Shown here piece by piece: positions 7,645 through 16,536 of a stretch of DNA of 46,665 bases. This stretch comes from Bacilli bacterium (lineage in GTDB: Bacteria > Bacillota_I > Bacilli_A > RF39 > UBA660). A program made the translations under genes and the position numbers. Positions within the stretch are counted from its first letter, which is position 1; every line of letters starts with the position of its first letter. The notes beneath the pieces are model-generated. The model did not search any database. It worked only from the letters and a program-made list of their open reading frames with translations, and was not told the DNA's origin. The stretch spans positions 1 through 46,665 of the forward strand of contig JAGBAW010000004.1 in NCBI GenBank assembly GCA_017938725.1, written 5' to 3'.

Positions 7645-8362
7645 TTTTATCTATCCTTTCGTTTATATAATTATTTATTTCCTTATACACTTCATCAAAA
7701 GTATTATATTCATTTACTCTTTCATAATAATATTTCAAATTATTCTTAAATTCTTCTAAACAAACATTATTATTTATATCAAATGCATACGCAAAATTAC
7801 ATGCTATCTCATCATTGGCATTTTTTACATACTTATAATCGATACACATACGATTCATAATAGATTCATATATTTCTATAGTTAATTTTTCACTAATTCC
7901 TTTTTTATCTAGTTCACCTAAATATCCAAGTAAATAAATTATATCAAGTTTATCAGTATCTCTTATTAATCTAGCATGCATAAGTATTCTTTCATTATTA
8001 ATATTTGGCAAATCTAATTTATTATGATATTTAATTGCAAATTTAATTAATTCATAGTCATTTTCATTACTCCAAAAATTTTTAATTAAGCCTTTATTAA
8101 ATAGTTGTTCAACACTATAATCTGCATGGTCTATAGTTTTATGATCACAAAAGCTATCATATACTTTTAATTGTTCAAATCTACCAAAATCATGTAAGAG
8201 ACCAATTAATTTAGCTAATTTTATATCATAATCACTAAATTCTAGTAATTTAGCATATTTTTCACTTAAATTCATTACTCTAATTGAATGATTATATTTT
8301 AATTTTATGTTTTCATTATTCATATCATAATTAGATACATATTTATTAAATTCTTCTATCAT
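7634..8362 (-). CDS. HD-domain phosphohydrolase-like protein co-transcribed with valS
   Basis: 242 residues from the ATG at 8362, which follows GAGGTGA; a longer reading to 8407 would run into the T-box terminator stem and is rejected. HD-family metal ligands are visible: an N-terminal His (NHSIRV), then GLLHDFGRFEQ, then DHADYS and a later D-K (RDTDKLDII). This is the HD superfamily of metal-dependent phosphohydrolases acting on nucleotides or phosphate esters. The substrate cannot be read from the sequence. It is the first gene of the valine T-box operon and its 3' end overlaps the start of valS, so its expression should rise when charged tRNA-Val falls. I do not know of a conserved role for such a gene beside valS. 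Confidence 0.8.
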   Translation of the reverse strand: MIEEFNKYVSNYDMNNENIKLKYNHSIRVMNLSEKYAKLLEFSDYDIKLAKLIGLLHDFGRFEQLKVYDSFCDHKTIDHADYSVEQLFNKGLIKNFWSNENDYELIKFAIKYHNKLDLPNINNERILMHARLIRDTDKLDIIYLLGYLGELDKKGISEKLTIEIYESIMNRMCIDYKYVKNANDEIACNFAYAFDINNNVCLEEFKNNLKYYYERVNEYNTFDEVYKEINNYINERIDKNVR

Positions 8363-8378
8363 TTTATTCACCTCAAAA

Positions 8379-8601
8379 TAAAAAACACCTATGATGTAAG
8401 GACGCATATGCGCGGTACCACCCTACTTCATAGATATTTCTATGCTCTTTAAATATTTAACGCATATTATACGTAATATCTTACTTAATTTCAGATATTA
8501 AGCTTTTAAGCTACCTTCAAATACATATTATATCTACTTTCACCATTCATAGACTCTCTTAAATAATATAATATTTTACTCCTCTTAAATCATTGCCTTT
8601 T
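8379..8601 (-). promoter_or_regulatory. T-box riboswitch, valine (specifier GUA), with terminator
   Basis: Read on the minus strand, stem I starts with AAGAGAGTC and has GGTGAAAG near its apex. The specifier-loop sequence is GAAGGTAGCTT, with GTA (Val) at 8514-8512 followed by a purine. The T-box GGGTGGTACCGCG sits at 8423-8411. The terminator pairs CTATGAAGTAGG with CCTTACATCATAG, followed by a T run (8385-8376). Uncharged tRNA-Val should favour antitermination and read-through into the HD gene and valS. The T-box core is unmistakable; the specifier assignment fits the downstream valS. Confidence 0.9.
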
Positions 8602-8606
8602 CACTA

Positions 8607-8635
8607 ATTATAAACTTTTGAAAATACTTTGTCAA
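8607..8635 (-). promoter_or_regulatory. Consensus sigma-A promoter for the valine T-box operon
   Basis: Minus strand: TTGACA (8635-8630), a 17-nt spacer, TATAAT (8612-8607), a perfect consensus. It begins 3 nt after the stop codon of the upstream 613-residue gene, and the T-box leader follows at once. Confidence 0.9.
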
Positions 8636-8637
8636 TA

Positions 8638-10479
8638 TTATTTATTTTCCGATTTTTTCTCTGCATTCTTATAGGATTCTATTTCTTTTTGCATTTCATT
8701 TAATATATTTACTTTACCATCAATATAATACTCAAATTCTTTATTTTTTACTTTTAACAATCTATTTTTATTAGTCAATGTAAAGTTTAAATCATTTTGT
8801 GTATATAAAAATTTATTTTTTTCATCTTTTAAATTAACATAATAAAATTTTATATTTCTTTTTAAATATTCATTTATATAAACATAATATGCACTCTTTT
8901 TGTTGATATCATCATTATTATAAAATAATACATAGTATTCATTTTCTGGTTTATTAAAAATATCAAGTCCATTTATCTCGGTAAATTCATATTCCTTATT
9001 TAACTCTACAGACCTTATGTTATCATTATCTACATTATTAATACTGCCAACGCCATATACATATAGCATACAATAGATAAGAAGTGATACAAATATAAAA
9101 AATAATAATAATAATATATATGTAAAAAAATGTAATTTCTTAGGTTCTTTTATCTCATCATCAATATTAATATGCATTTTTTCTTTATTTTCAATCCTAG
9201 GTACTAAGTCATTAATTATTTCATCAATATTTGAATCTTTATCTATTCTACTATATAACAACTTATTATGATTATAGGTAATTGTTGAAACTACTTTATT
9301 TTTATCATATCCTCCACTTATACCTATAAATTCATCTGTAATTTTAGTTCCATTTAATTTATCAATTCCAACAACATTACATATGTAATTAGTTAAGAAG
9401 TCTTTACTAGTATTATTATATTTATAAGTACATTTAAACTTAAAAATATAATAATCATACCCATTTATATTTCTCTTATCATAAAATGTAATGTTTTTAG
9501 GTTCATAATTATAATTACATGAAATCGCAAAATTTATATAAAAATCAGATTCTGCGATTAACTCTTGGTTTAAATATTTTTTAGGCATTAGGTTAATTTT
9601 TTCATATATAGTTAAAAGCTCAAATAGCGCATATCTACTAGATGGATCTTTAGCAATCTGATTTATATTAAATTTATCTATTTCTTTTCCTTTTCTGTAA
9701 TAGTTATCAAGTATAAATAGTTTTAATTGATTATCATTAATTTTATATAACTTTTCTAAATACTCCTCTGTTTTGTTATTTGAAATATATAATTCTATAT
9801 TAATACATATTTCTAAAAAGAATCTTATATCTCTATATTCTAAGTTATTTAGGGCTGCAAATGTATTTTTAAATTTTAGCTTTAACGCACAATCAAATAC
9901 TTTAGATATAGAATCAATAATTAATTTTTTATTCTTTTTTAAATCATCTTTTGGAACGATACCGGAGCTTAAATAATTACTAACAAGTATTAATATATTG
10001 TTATTTGTATTTTTAAATTTCAATGCTTTATATAGTTTAGGAAAAATGTATTTATATGATTGTGGCCTATCTGATAAATTACTGATAGGGATAAATTCTC
10101 TATCTTTATAGTATTTTAATACTAAATCAGAATATAGTTTTAAAGAACTTTCGTTTTCTATTGAAGATAATAAATATACTATTCTGTTTTGCGCATCTTC
10201 TGTAAATTTACCAAACACCTTCTTTATAGCATCAGCATATTCATCATAGTAATTTTTAAAACAAAGTTCAATTAAAGAAACACCAATTCCTCCTATGTCA
10301 TTATCTAACTTAAAATTTCTATATGAGTTTTCAATTAAAAATAATCCTGCATTTTTAGTAATTTTCATTTTTTCTAATTTTTTTAAAATACTTATTTTTG
10401 ATTGAAAATCACTAGTTTCTAGTTTTTCAAGTAAGTATGCTACTCTATTTAATTTTATATCCTCCAGTAATTCTTTCAT
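8638..10479 (-). CDS. Unknown helical protein with one transmembrane segment (613 aa)
   Basis: I do not recognise a family. Residues 1-~300 look all-helical with repeated Leu/Ile/Lys patterns, resembling HEAT/ARM-type solenoids. Residues ~310-415 look more strand-like. A single hydrophobic helix spans ~451-475 (FFTYILLLLFFIFVSLLIYC), followed by ~135 polar residues rich in Asn, Lys and Tyr. There is no signal peptide, so the large N-terminal part is probably cytoplasmic and the C-terminal part outside. GGGTGA precedes the ATG. It sits between ysxE-like and the HD-valS operon, a place where B. subtilis has no gene. Confidence 0.65.
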   Translation of the reverse strand: MKELLEDIKLNRVAYLLEKLETSDFQSKISILKKLEKMKITKNAGLFLIENSYRNFKLDNDIGGIGVSLIELCFKNYYDEYADAIKKVFGKFTEDAQNRIVYLLSSIENESSLKLYSDLVLKYYKDREFIPISNLSDRPQSYKYIFPKLYKALKFKNTNNNILILVSNYLSSGIVPKDDLKKNKKLIIDSISKVFDCALKLKFKNTFAALNNLEYRDIRFFLEICINIELYISNNKTEEYLEKLYKINDNQLKLFILDNYYRKGKEIDKFNINQIAKDPSSRYALFELLTIYEKINLMPKKYLNQELIAESDFYINFAISCNYNYEPKNITFYDKRNINGYDYYIFKFKCTYKYNNTSKDFLTNYICNVVGIDKLNGTKITDEFIGISGGYDKNKVVSTITYNHNKLLYSRIDKDSNIDEIINDLVPRIENKEKMHINIDDEIKEPKKLHFFTYILLLLFFIFVSLLIYCMLYVYGVGSINNVDNDNIRSVELNKEYEFTEINGLDIFNKPENEYYVLFYNNDDINKKSAYYVYINEYLKRNIKFYYVNLKDEKNKFLYTQNDLNFTLTNKNRLLKVKNKEFEYYIDGKVNILNEMQKEIESYKNAEKKSENK

Positions 10480-10640
10480 AATTTCACCCTATCTATTACA
10501 CATTAGATTTATTATATCAAATTATTATAAAAAAAAGAAGAAATTATTTAAATATTTCTCTTAAAAAGGATTAAGAAAAATTTTTATATGTGCCTATTAC
10601 TTTTTCCTTAAATAAGAATATTATATTATAGGTGATTTAT

Positions 10641-10835
10641 ATGATGAATTTTTTTCAAAATTTACTTCTTAATACTAAAAGATTAATATTATTTCTTCTA
10701 GCAGTTTCATTTTTGATAATACTAACATATCAAATTATTATTTTACTATTTATTACAACACCCTTAAATGCAGTTCTTCTATTAATTGTATTCTTACTGT
10801 TGTGCACTTGCTCTTTCTTCTTCTTTAGGTGTTAG
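10641..10835 (+). CDS. Possible small two-helix membrane protein (plus strand)
   Basis: A 64-codon ORF beginning ATGATG, 7 nt after AGGTGA. The product has two strongly hydrophobic segments (about 15-35 and 40-60) and ends in a Cys/Phe-rich tail. It runs opposite to its neighbours and overlaps the 3' end of the ysxE-like gene by 42 nt. T-rich DNA yields hydrophobic ORFs by chance, and I see only a weak promoter. The well-placed ribosome binding site is the main support. Confidence 0.35.
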   Translation: MMNFFQNLLLNTKRLILFLLAVSFLIILTYQIIILLFITTPLNAVLLLIVFLLLCTCSFFFFRC

Positions 10836-11690
10836 CAAGTTTTCAGTTTTATATATTTTATCTAAGAGTTTTCTTACTTCTTTAACCATATTATATTCGC
10901 TATACCTCATATCTATTTTTTCTGGTATAGATATAAGTATATTAAGCAATTTTTTTTCTTCTTCTAAAAGTGGGAAAATTCTTTCATATTCTTCAAGCAA
11001 TATTGAAAAGTCAAAATCTAAAGCATATCTATTATAAAAATTTACAAAATCATAAATGGGTAAATCAATTTTAGTATTTTCCCAACCTATTAAATACATA
11101 TTTTTATTTTTTATTAAATTATCTAATTTTAAATTATTATGAAGAGTTACTACTCTTTTTCTTTTTTTGTTTTTTATAAGTTCGTACCAATTATCAAGTT
11201 CATTTTTGCAATAGTAGATACACGCAAATATTTTGGAGATATTTCTTGCGATTAGGTATTCATAAGGGCTCATATATATCTTAGATTCTATCATATTTAT
11301 AATATCTAAATAATAATTATAAATATAATTAATTTTTTGACTTAGCTCTTCATATATATTCTTATATTCATCATAATCTATTTCTTTATAATATGTCGTT
11401 TTACTATGAAGTAATGCAATTAAATGAATTATATCAAATGCTTTTTGACTATTATCATAATCTATATCTTCTAGACATTCAAACATTATACTATTGTTAT
11501 CTTGATCTATTATTTTAGGAAAATACTCAAAATTTCTAGAAGATAAATATTTATAAACATTACTATTACCCTTATTTTCCTTTAAAGCAAACTGACCTAA
11601 AGGTGTATCTACTATAGTTGTCTTTCCTTTCATAGTATATTTATTTACCTTTAGGCCATTTTTATCAAGTAAATTTTTAAATTGTTTCAT
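10794..11690 (-). CDS. ysxE: YsxE/CotS-like spore-coat kinase-fold protein
   Basis: 298 residues with an aminoglycoside-phosphotransferase-like fold. A late LHNNLKLDNLI stands where kinases have HGDLHxxN, followed by LIGWENTKIDLPIYDFVNFY, the position of the metal-binding D(F/W)E motif. The usual catalytic Asp positions read Asn, so catalysis is doubtful. CotS/YsxE/YutH proteins share this layout and associate with the spore coat in B. subtilis. The gene overlaps the SpoVID-like gene by 14 nt, exactly as spoVID-ysxE are neighbours in Bacillus, which is the main support for the name. Confidence 0.72.
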   Translation of the reverse strand: MKQFKNLLDKNGLKVNKYTMKGKTTIVDTPLGQFALKENKGNSNVYKYLSSRNFEYFPKIIDQDNNSIMFECLEDIDYDNSQKAFDIIHLIALLHSKTTYYKEIDYDEYKNIYEELSQKINYIYNYYLDIINMIESKIYMSPYEYLIARNISKIFACIYYCKNELDNWYELIKNKKRKRVVTLHNNLKLDNLIKNKNMYLIGWENTKIDLPIYDFVNFYNRYALDFDFSILLEEYERIFPLLEEEKKLLNILISIPEKIDMRYSEYNMVKEVRKLLDKIYKTENLLTPKEEERASAQQ

Positions 11691-12525
11691 TTTCTATATA
11701 TGGTATTATTATTTTATTTCCAAGGGTAATTTGATCAATGTCATTATATTCTTTTATTTCTTCAACACTTACACCATATTTTGATGCAATTGTATCGATA
11801 TTATCATTTTCCCTAACAATATGTACATAATAGCTTACATACTTTTCATCTTTTTCACTAAAATTATTAAAAATTGAAACTATATTTTCTTTATCGTTTA
11901 TTTCACTATCAACCTTTTGGATTTGTTCATTTCCTTGTTTAAATAAATCTTGTACGTTATCCATATTTATACTTTGTTCCTCCTTCATATTAAATGTATT
12001 TTCAAATAGTTCTAATCTATCATTAGTGTCAATATTTTCCCAATTATTTTCATCAATTATTTTATCTGTTTCATCTTCAATTAATTCTTCTTCATCATTT
12101 ATAAATTCATCTTTTGTATTTGCCTTTCTAGATTCAATTATTACAGATGGTTTTATTTCATCAATTATTTCTTGCTTCTCATCATCCTCTTCCATTTCTA
12201 CAAGTTCTACACCTTCAATTAATACATCAATATCTACTCTTAAAATTTCTTCATTTATTATTTCAAATTTAAAATCATCTATATCAATTTTTATTCTATC
12301 CATATCATATTTACAATCAAGCGTAATATCAAATGGAAGCCCATGAATAAAAGGTTCTGTATTAATAGATGTATCATTCATCTTATAATCGCCACTAATT
12401 ATAAATTCTCCACTTATTATATTATTTTCTTTTACTTCTAAATTATGTTCAAGTGATATACTTGTTATTTCATAAATTTTAGTATTAAATTTAATATCTT
12501 TAGTAAAAGGTATTATCTTTTTCAT
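11677..12525 (-). CDS. spoVID: SpoVID-like spore coat assembly protein with C-terminal LysM
   Basis: 282 residues from the ATG at 12525 (AGGG site). The N-terminal ~110 residues match the SpoVID N-domain pattern: SISLEHNLEVKE, then IISGEFIISGDYKMN, then LPFDITLD and a hydrophobic LRVDIDVLIEGVEL strand. A long acidic linker follows. The last ~45 residues are a LysM domain (YYVHIVRENDNIDTIASKYGV ... IIIPY). In B. subtilis SpoVID drives encasement of the spore by the coat. Position between lon and ysxE/valS matches the ancestral order. B. subtilis SpoVID is about twice as long, with most of the difference in the linker. Confidence 0.78.
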   Translation of the reverse strand: MKKIIPFTKDIKFNTKIYEITSISLEHNLEVKENNIISGEFIISGDYKMNDTSINTEPFIHGLPFDITLDCKYDMDRIKIDIDDFKFEIINEEILRVDIDVLIEGVELVEMEEDDEKQEIIDEIKPSVIIESRKANTKDEFINDEEELIEDETDKIIDENNWENIDTNDRLELFENTFNMKEEQSINMDNVQDLFKQGNEQIQKVDSEINDKENIVSIFNNFSEKDEKYVSYYVHIVRENDNIDTIASKYGVSVEEIKEYNDIDQITLGNKIIIPYIENETI

Positions 12526-12554
12526 GTTATCATCCCTCACTTCTAATTAATAAT

Positions 12555-12586
12555 ATTAAAAAGAGTTCTAAAATAGAACTCTTTTA
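12555..12586 (-). terminator. Intrinsic terminator of lon
   Basis: Minus strand: AAAAGAGTTCTA, a 3-nt loop, TAGAACTCTTTT, then T-rich sequence. It is a perfect 12-bp stem that begins in the lon stop codon and ends about 30 nt before the SpoVID-like start. Confidence 0.85.
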
Positions 12587-14896
12587 TTTAAATAAATAAT
12601 CAAATATCTCATTATAATTTTCTACGTATATAATTTTTAGAGATTTTATTACTTCATCAGGTATTTCATTTATATCTACTATATTTTCTTTAGGTATAAA
12701 TATAGTTTTAATTCCTGAATTAAATGCTGCGATTGTTTTTTCTTTTAATCCTCCTATAGGCATTACTTTTCCATTTAACGTTATTTCCCCTGTCATACCT
12801 ATAGTATTATCGATTTTTTTATCTAAAATTGCACTTATTATTGATGTTACAAGGGTTACTCCTGCGCTTGGGCCATCTTTTAAAATAGCACCATTAAGAG
12901 CATTTATATGCATATCATTATCTTCCAATAATTTTATATTAATATTAAATTTTTTATGATTTGCTTTTACATATCCAATAGCAACTGAAGCACTTTCTTT
13001 CATTACATCACCAAGTGATCCAGTCATAATTATATTACCATTGCCTTTATAATATGTTGTTTCTATAGGTAAAATACTACCACCAAGTACAGTATATGCT
13101 AACCCATTTACAACACCACTATTATTTTCACCTGTATTATCTATTTTCATATATTTTTTCTTACCTAGGTATTCTTCTAGAACTTCAATTGTAATATCCT
13201 TATTTATCCTTTTACCTTTTTCTACTATTTCCTTTGCTACTTTTCTCATTATACTTGATAGCACTCTTTCAAGTTCACGAACTCCAGCTTCTTTTGTATA
13301 ATATTCAATAATATATTTTATTATTTCATCTGTTAAAATTATATTTGATTTAGTAAGACCATTTTCTTTTAAAAGTTTATCAAACATATATCCTTTAACT
13401 ATATCTAACTTTTCAAATATAGTATATGATGATAAGTTAATTATCTCAAGTCTATCCCTAAGTGCATAAGGAATATCACTTTCTGAATTAGCAGTTAATA
13501 TAAACATAACTTTTGATAAATCATAAGCTTCTTCAATATAATTATCATAAAATGTAGAGTTTTGTTCAGGATCTAAAACCTCAAGTAATGCACTAGCCGG
13601 GTCACCTTTAATATCTTTAGTCATTTTATCTACTTCATCAATTAAAAATACTGGATTACTAACCTTTGATCTTATTATTCCATTTATAATTCTACCAGGG
13701 GCAGCACCTAAATAGGTTCTTCTATGACCTATAATTTCTGCCTCGTCATTAACCCCACCAACCGAAATTTTAACAAAATTTCTATTTAATGCTTTTGCAA
13801 TAGAAAATGCAAGTGATGTTTTACCAACACCTGGTGGTCCAACTAAACATATAATTGGACTTTTTATAGAGTTTGTAAGTTGCTTAACAGAAATATACTC
13901 AAGTATCCTTGTCTTTATATCTTTAAGTCCAAAATGTGTATCATCTAAACATTTTTCTATTTTAGTTATACTTTTTGTATCTTTAGTACATATATCAAAT
14001 GGCAAGGAAAGCATTGTATCTATATAGTTTTTAACTACTGATATTTCAGGAGATGATTGAGCAAGCATTCCATATCTTTTAATTTCTTTATATAATTTTT
14101 CTTTTATATTATCATTACACTTTAACTCGTTAACCGAATTTTTTAAATCTGTAATCTCTTCTTCTTTTGATAAATCTTCTCCAAGTTCTTTTTTTATTGC
14201 ATTAAGTTTTTCTTTTAATATGAATTCCTTTTGAGATTTATCAAGTTGTAATTTGACTTCCTCTTCCAAACTTCTTTCAATTAAATTAATATTTTTTTCT
14301 TCTATAATAATTCTAATTAATTCATTGGCTCTTTCAATAGAATTATTTTCATAGATAAATTTATTCTTTTTTTCAAAATCTAAGGGAAGCATATTACATA
14401 AAATATCAGTAAGCCTATCTAGTGAGTATTCGTCATTTAATTTTAGTAAAATATTATTTGATATATTAGGCATAGTAGACACATATGAAGAAAATTCCTT
14501 TTTTAACATTCTTAGAATTGCTTCTTTTTTCTCATTTTCTTCTTCTATTATTTTAAATGGTCCAATTATAGCATTTAAATTACCATTACTTTCTGTAATA
14601 TAATTAATAATAGTTGCTCTATTTATACCTGTTATACTTATTCTAATATGATTATTAGGAAGTTCAAAATTATTAGTAATTTTACCTATAATACCAATAC
14701 TAGGTAAGTCCTTTATTTCTATATTTTCATCAGTTAAAGGATAAGGGGAAACTAATACTACATAATTATCATGATTATTTATAGATGTAGATATTATTTT
14801 TTTATCTGATTCATTAGATATTTCTAATTTTATTTCACCATGAGGTAGTAAAATAATATTTCTTAAAACAATTACTGGCAACTTTGTTTTTACCAT
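12584..14896 (-). CDS. lon: ATP-dependent Lon protease (LonA type)
   Basis: 770 residues, the usual LonA length. An N-terminal substrate-binding domain and helical region are followed by an AAA+ module (Walker A GPPGVGKTS, Walker B VFLIDEVDK) and a C-terminal Ser-Lys peptidase with KDGPSAGVTL and GKVMPIGGLKEK. It degrades misfolded and regulatory cytosolic proteins. GGAGG precedes the ATG. It has its own promoter, with a palindrome touching the -10 box. Position between tig and spoVID matches Bacillus, although clpX, lonB, ysxC and the hem genes found there are missing here. Confidence 0.97.
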   Translation of the reverse strand: MVKTKLPVIVLRNIILLPHGEIKLEISNESDKKIISTSINNHDNYVVLVSPYPLTDENIEIKDLPSIGIIGKITNNFELPNNHIRISITGINRATIINYITESNGNLNAIIGPFKIIEEENEKKEAILRMLKKEFSSYVSTMPNISNNILLKLNDEYSLDRLTDILCNMLPLDFEKKNKFIYENNSIERANELIRIIIEEKNINLIERSLEEEVKLQLDKSQKEFILKEKLNAIKKELGEDLSKEEEITDLKNSVNELKCNDNIKEKLYKEIKRYGMLAQSSPEISVVKNYIDTMLSLPFDICTKDTKSITKIEKCLDDTHFGLKDIKTRILEYISVKQLTNSIKSPIICLVGPPGVGKTSLAFSIAKALNRNFVKISVGGVNDEAEIIGHRRTYLGAAPGRIINGIIRSKVSNPVFLIDEVDKMTKDIKGDPASALLEVLDPEQNSTFYDNYIEEAYDLSKVMFILTANSESDIPYALRDRLEIINLSSYTIFEKLDIVKGYMFDKLLKENGLTKSNIILTDEIIKYIIEYYTKEAGVRELERVLSSIMRKVAKEIVEKGKRINKDITIEVLEEYLGKKKYMKIDNTGENNSGVVNGLAYTVLGGSILPIETTYYKGNGNIIMTGSLGDVMKESASVAIGYVKANHKKFNINIKLLEDNDMHINALNGAILKDGPSAGVTLVTSIISAILDKKIDNTIGMTGEITLNGKVMPIGGLKEKTIAAFNSGIKTIFIPKENIVDINEIPDEVIKSLKIIYVENYNEIFDYLFK

Positions 14897-14921
14897 ATTT
14901 TACCTCCTCATCAAGTCATTT

Positions 14922-14963
14922 AATAAACAATGTTTATTATAATTTATTTAAAAAAAATGTCAA
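14922..14963 (-). promoter_or_regulatory. lon promoter with overlapping inverted repeat
   Basis: Minus strand: TTGACA (14963-14958), a 16-nt spacer, TATAAT (14941-14936). A perfect inverted repeat, AATAAACA-T-TGTTTATT (14938-14922), starts inside the -10 box and covers the likely transcription start. That is a position suited to a repressor site. It is neither CIRCE nor the CtsR-type GGTCAAA repeat. Confidence 0.65.
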
Positions 14964-14988
14964 TAAAAAAAGCATAGTTTCCTACACT
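14964..14988 (-). terminator. Intrinsic terminator of tig
   Basis: Minus strand: AGTGTAG, a GAAA loop, CTATGCT, then seven T. The stem is 7 bp with two G-U pairs. It lies just after the tig stop codon and just before the lon -35 box. Confidence 0.7.
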
Positions 14989-14995
14989 TTTATAA

Positions 14996-16237
14996 CTATT
15001 TTTTTAATACTTCTAATGCCCTTTGCATTTTCATATCATATTTAATCATATCAAGCCCGCCAAATTCTTTTAGTAAATCCTCTTTGCTTACTTGGTATTT
15101 GCTTGCCATTTCTTCTGCTTCTTTTTCTGCCTCTTCATCAGTTACTTCTATTTTTTCTAAAGAAACAATTTCTTCAAGCATAAATCTATATTTTACTCTC
15201 TTTTCTGCTTCTGGTTTCATTTGTTTTTCTAACTGTTCTTCGTTTGAATTAGTAAACTGATAGAACATATCTAAAGTAATTCCTTGCATTTTTAAATTTT
15301 CTTCATATTGATGAATCATCCTATGAATTTCTTCATGTACTAACTCTTCTGGTAATTCTACTTCAGTATTTTTAGATACTTCCTCTAAAAGATCATCTAC
15401 ATATTTATTTTCTAGTTCATACTCTTTTTTTGACTCTAAATCAACTCTTATTAAATCTCTTAACTGCTTCTCATTTTCTACCTTATCATAGCCTAAATCT
15501 TTAAAGAAATCCTCATCCATTTCAGGTAACTGTTTAGTTTTTACTTCATGAACTTTTATTTTAAATACTACATCTTTACCTTTTAAATCTTCAGAAGCAT
15601 AGTCTTTAGGGAATGTAATATTAATATCTTTTTCATCCCCTGCTTTTAGCCCTATTAATTGTTCTTCAAATCCTGGTATAAATGTATTACTTCCAATTTC
15701 TAATGGATAGTTTTCACCCTTACCACCTTCAAATGCTATACCATCCTTAAAGCCTTCAAAATCAATAACAGCAGTATCACCATTTTCAATATTTCCATCT
15801 TTAATTACCATATCTGCATATTGTTCTCTCAAGTGATTAATTTGATTTGTTACTTCTTCGTCAGTTACTTTTGCTACTTCCTTTTTTACCTTTAAACCTG
15901 TATATTTTTTTATCTTAACTTCAGGTTTAGTAGTTATTTTAAATATAAAAGTTACAGCATCCTCATTAATCTCTTTTACATCAATAGTAGGTTGAATAAT
16001 TGGCTCTAATTTACTATCATTTAGTGCTTTTTCATATGCTTCAGGTAAAACATCGTTAATAGCATCTTCATATAAAGATTCTTTACCAAATTTCTTTTCA
16101 AAAATATTTCTTGGTACTTTTCCTTTTCTAAATCCATCTACTTTTGCATTTTTTACATTTTTTTCAAATGATTTATCAAGTGCTTTAGACCACCTATCTT
16201 TTTCAATTTTAATTTCTATTTCATGTATGTTCTTCAT
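14996..16237 (-). CDS. tig: Trigger factor, ribosome-associated chaperone and prolyl isomerase
   Basis: 413 residues. The N-terminal ribosome-binding domain has the signature FRKGKVPRNIFEKKFG at ~37-52. A central FKBP-type PPIase domain follows (GDTAVIDFEGFKDG ... FEGGKGENYPLEIGS ... FIPGFEEQLIGLKAGD). The C-terminal part is a helical chaperone arm rich in Glu and Lys. It binds nascent chains at the exit tunnel. GGAGGAAG precedes the ATG. It is transcribed alone from its own promoter and ends at its own terminator. Confidence 0.96.
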   Translation of the reverse strand: MKNIHEIEIKIEKDRWSKALDKSFEKNVKNAKVDGFRKGKVPRNIFEKKFGKESLYEDAINDVLPEAYEKALNDSKLEPIIQPTIDVKEINEDAVTFIFKITTKPEVKIKKYTGLKVKKEVAKVTDEEVTNQINHLREQYADMVIKDGNIENGDTAVIDFEGFKDGIAFEGGKGENYPLEIGSNTFIPGFEEQLIGLKAGDEKDINITFPKDYASEDLKGKDVVFKIKVHEVKTKQLPEMDEDFFKDLGYDKVENEKQLRDLIRVDLESKKEYELENKYVDDLLEEVSKNTEVELPEELVHEEIHRMIHQYEENLKMQGITLDMFYQFTNSNEEQLEKQMKPEAEKRVKYRFMLEEIVSLEKIEVTDEEAEKEAEEMASKYQVSKEDLLKEFGGLDMIKYDMKMQRALEVLKK

Positions 16238-16263
16238 AAACTTCCTCCTTAAAAATCTATTTT

Positions 16264-16292
16264 ATTATATAATAATTTATAATTTATATCAA
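16264..16292 (-). promoter_or_regulatory. tig promoter
   Basis: Minus strand: TTGATA (16292-16287), a 17-nt spacer, TATAAT (16269-16264), about 25 nt before the tig ribosome binding site. Confidence 0.7.
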
Positions 16293-16319
16293 GAAAAAAA
16301 GCAATAATATTTGCTTTTA
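16293..16319 (-). terminator. Hairpin terminator upstream of tig
   Basis: Minus strand: AAAAGCAA, loop TATTA, TTGCTTTTTTT. A clean stem and T tail directly before the tig promoter. It ends whatever transcript, now degraded, lies between greA and tig. Confidence 0.65.
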
Positions 16320-16354
16320 TGTAAAATATATTTATTATTTTATTTGCTTTTAAA

Positions 16355-16524
16355 TTATTTATATGTTTTTCTATTATAATCTTTTAATTCTTCTTTTTCT
16401 AAATTAGCACTCGTTTAATTAAGTAAAGCCAAAATTATTTTTGATTAATACTTTTATTTATCATATCATATTTATATATGAGTTTATCAATTTCTTTTTG
16501 CTTGAATTTATTTAAGTTTTCATA
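16355..16524 (-). pseudogene. Possible decayed gene between greA and tig
   Basis: The 320-bp greA-tig gap has no intact gene. On the minus strand a 29-codon open stretch with a Lys-rich, helical look (KFKQKEIDKLIYKYDMINK, 16524-16435) is followed in another frame by ANLEKEELKDYNRKTYK and TAA at 16355. The hairpin terminator is a little further on. Lys/Glu-rich coding character in two shifted frames suggests a small gene broken by frameshifts, but AT-rich sequence can mimic this. No start codon or family is visible. Confidence 0.25.
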
Positions 16525-16536
16525 CTATTATTAATT

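Noticed and set aside
8363-8407. Longer N-terminus for the HD-domain gene
   Set aside because: The extension is encoded by the T-box terminator stem and T run; the ATG at 8362 has its own GAGGTGA.
16404-16412. Perfect CIRCE half-site TTAGCACTC upstream of tig
   Set aside because: No second arm at the required 9-nt spacing, not near the tig promoter, and inside the decayed-gene stretch. Probably chance.
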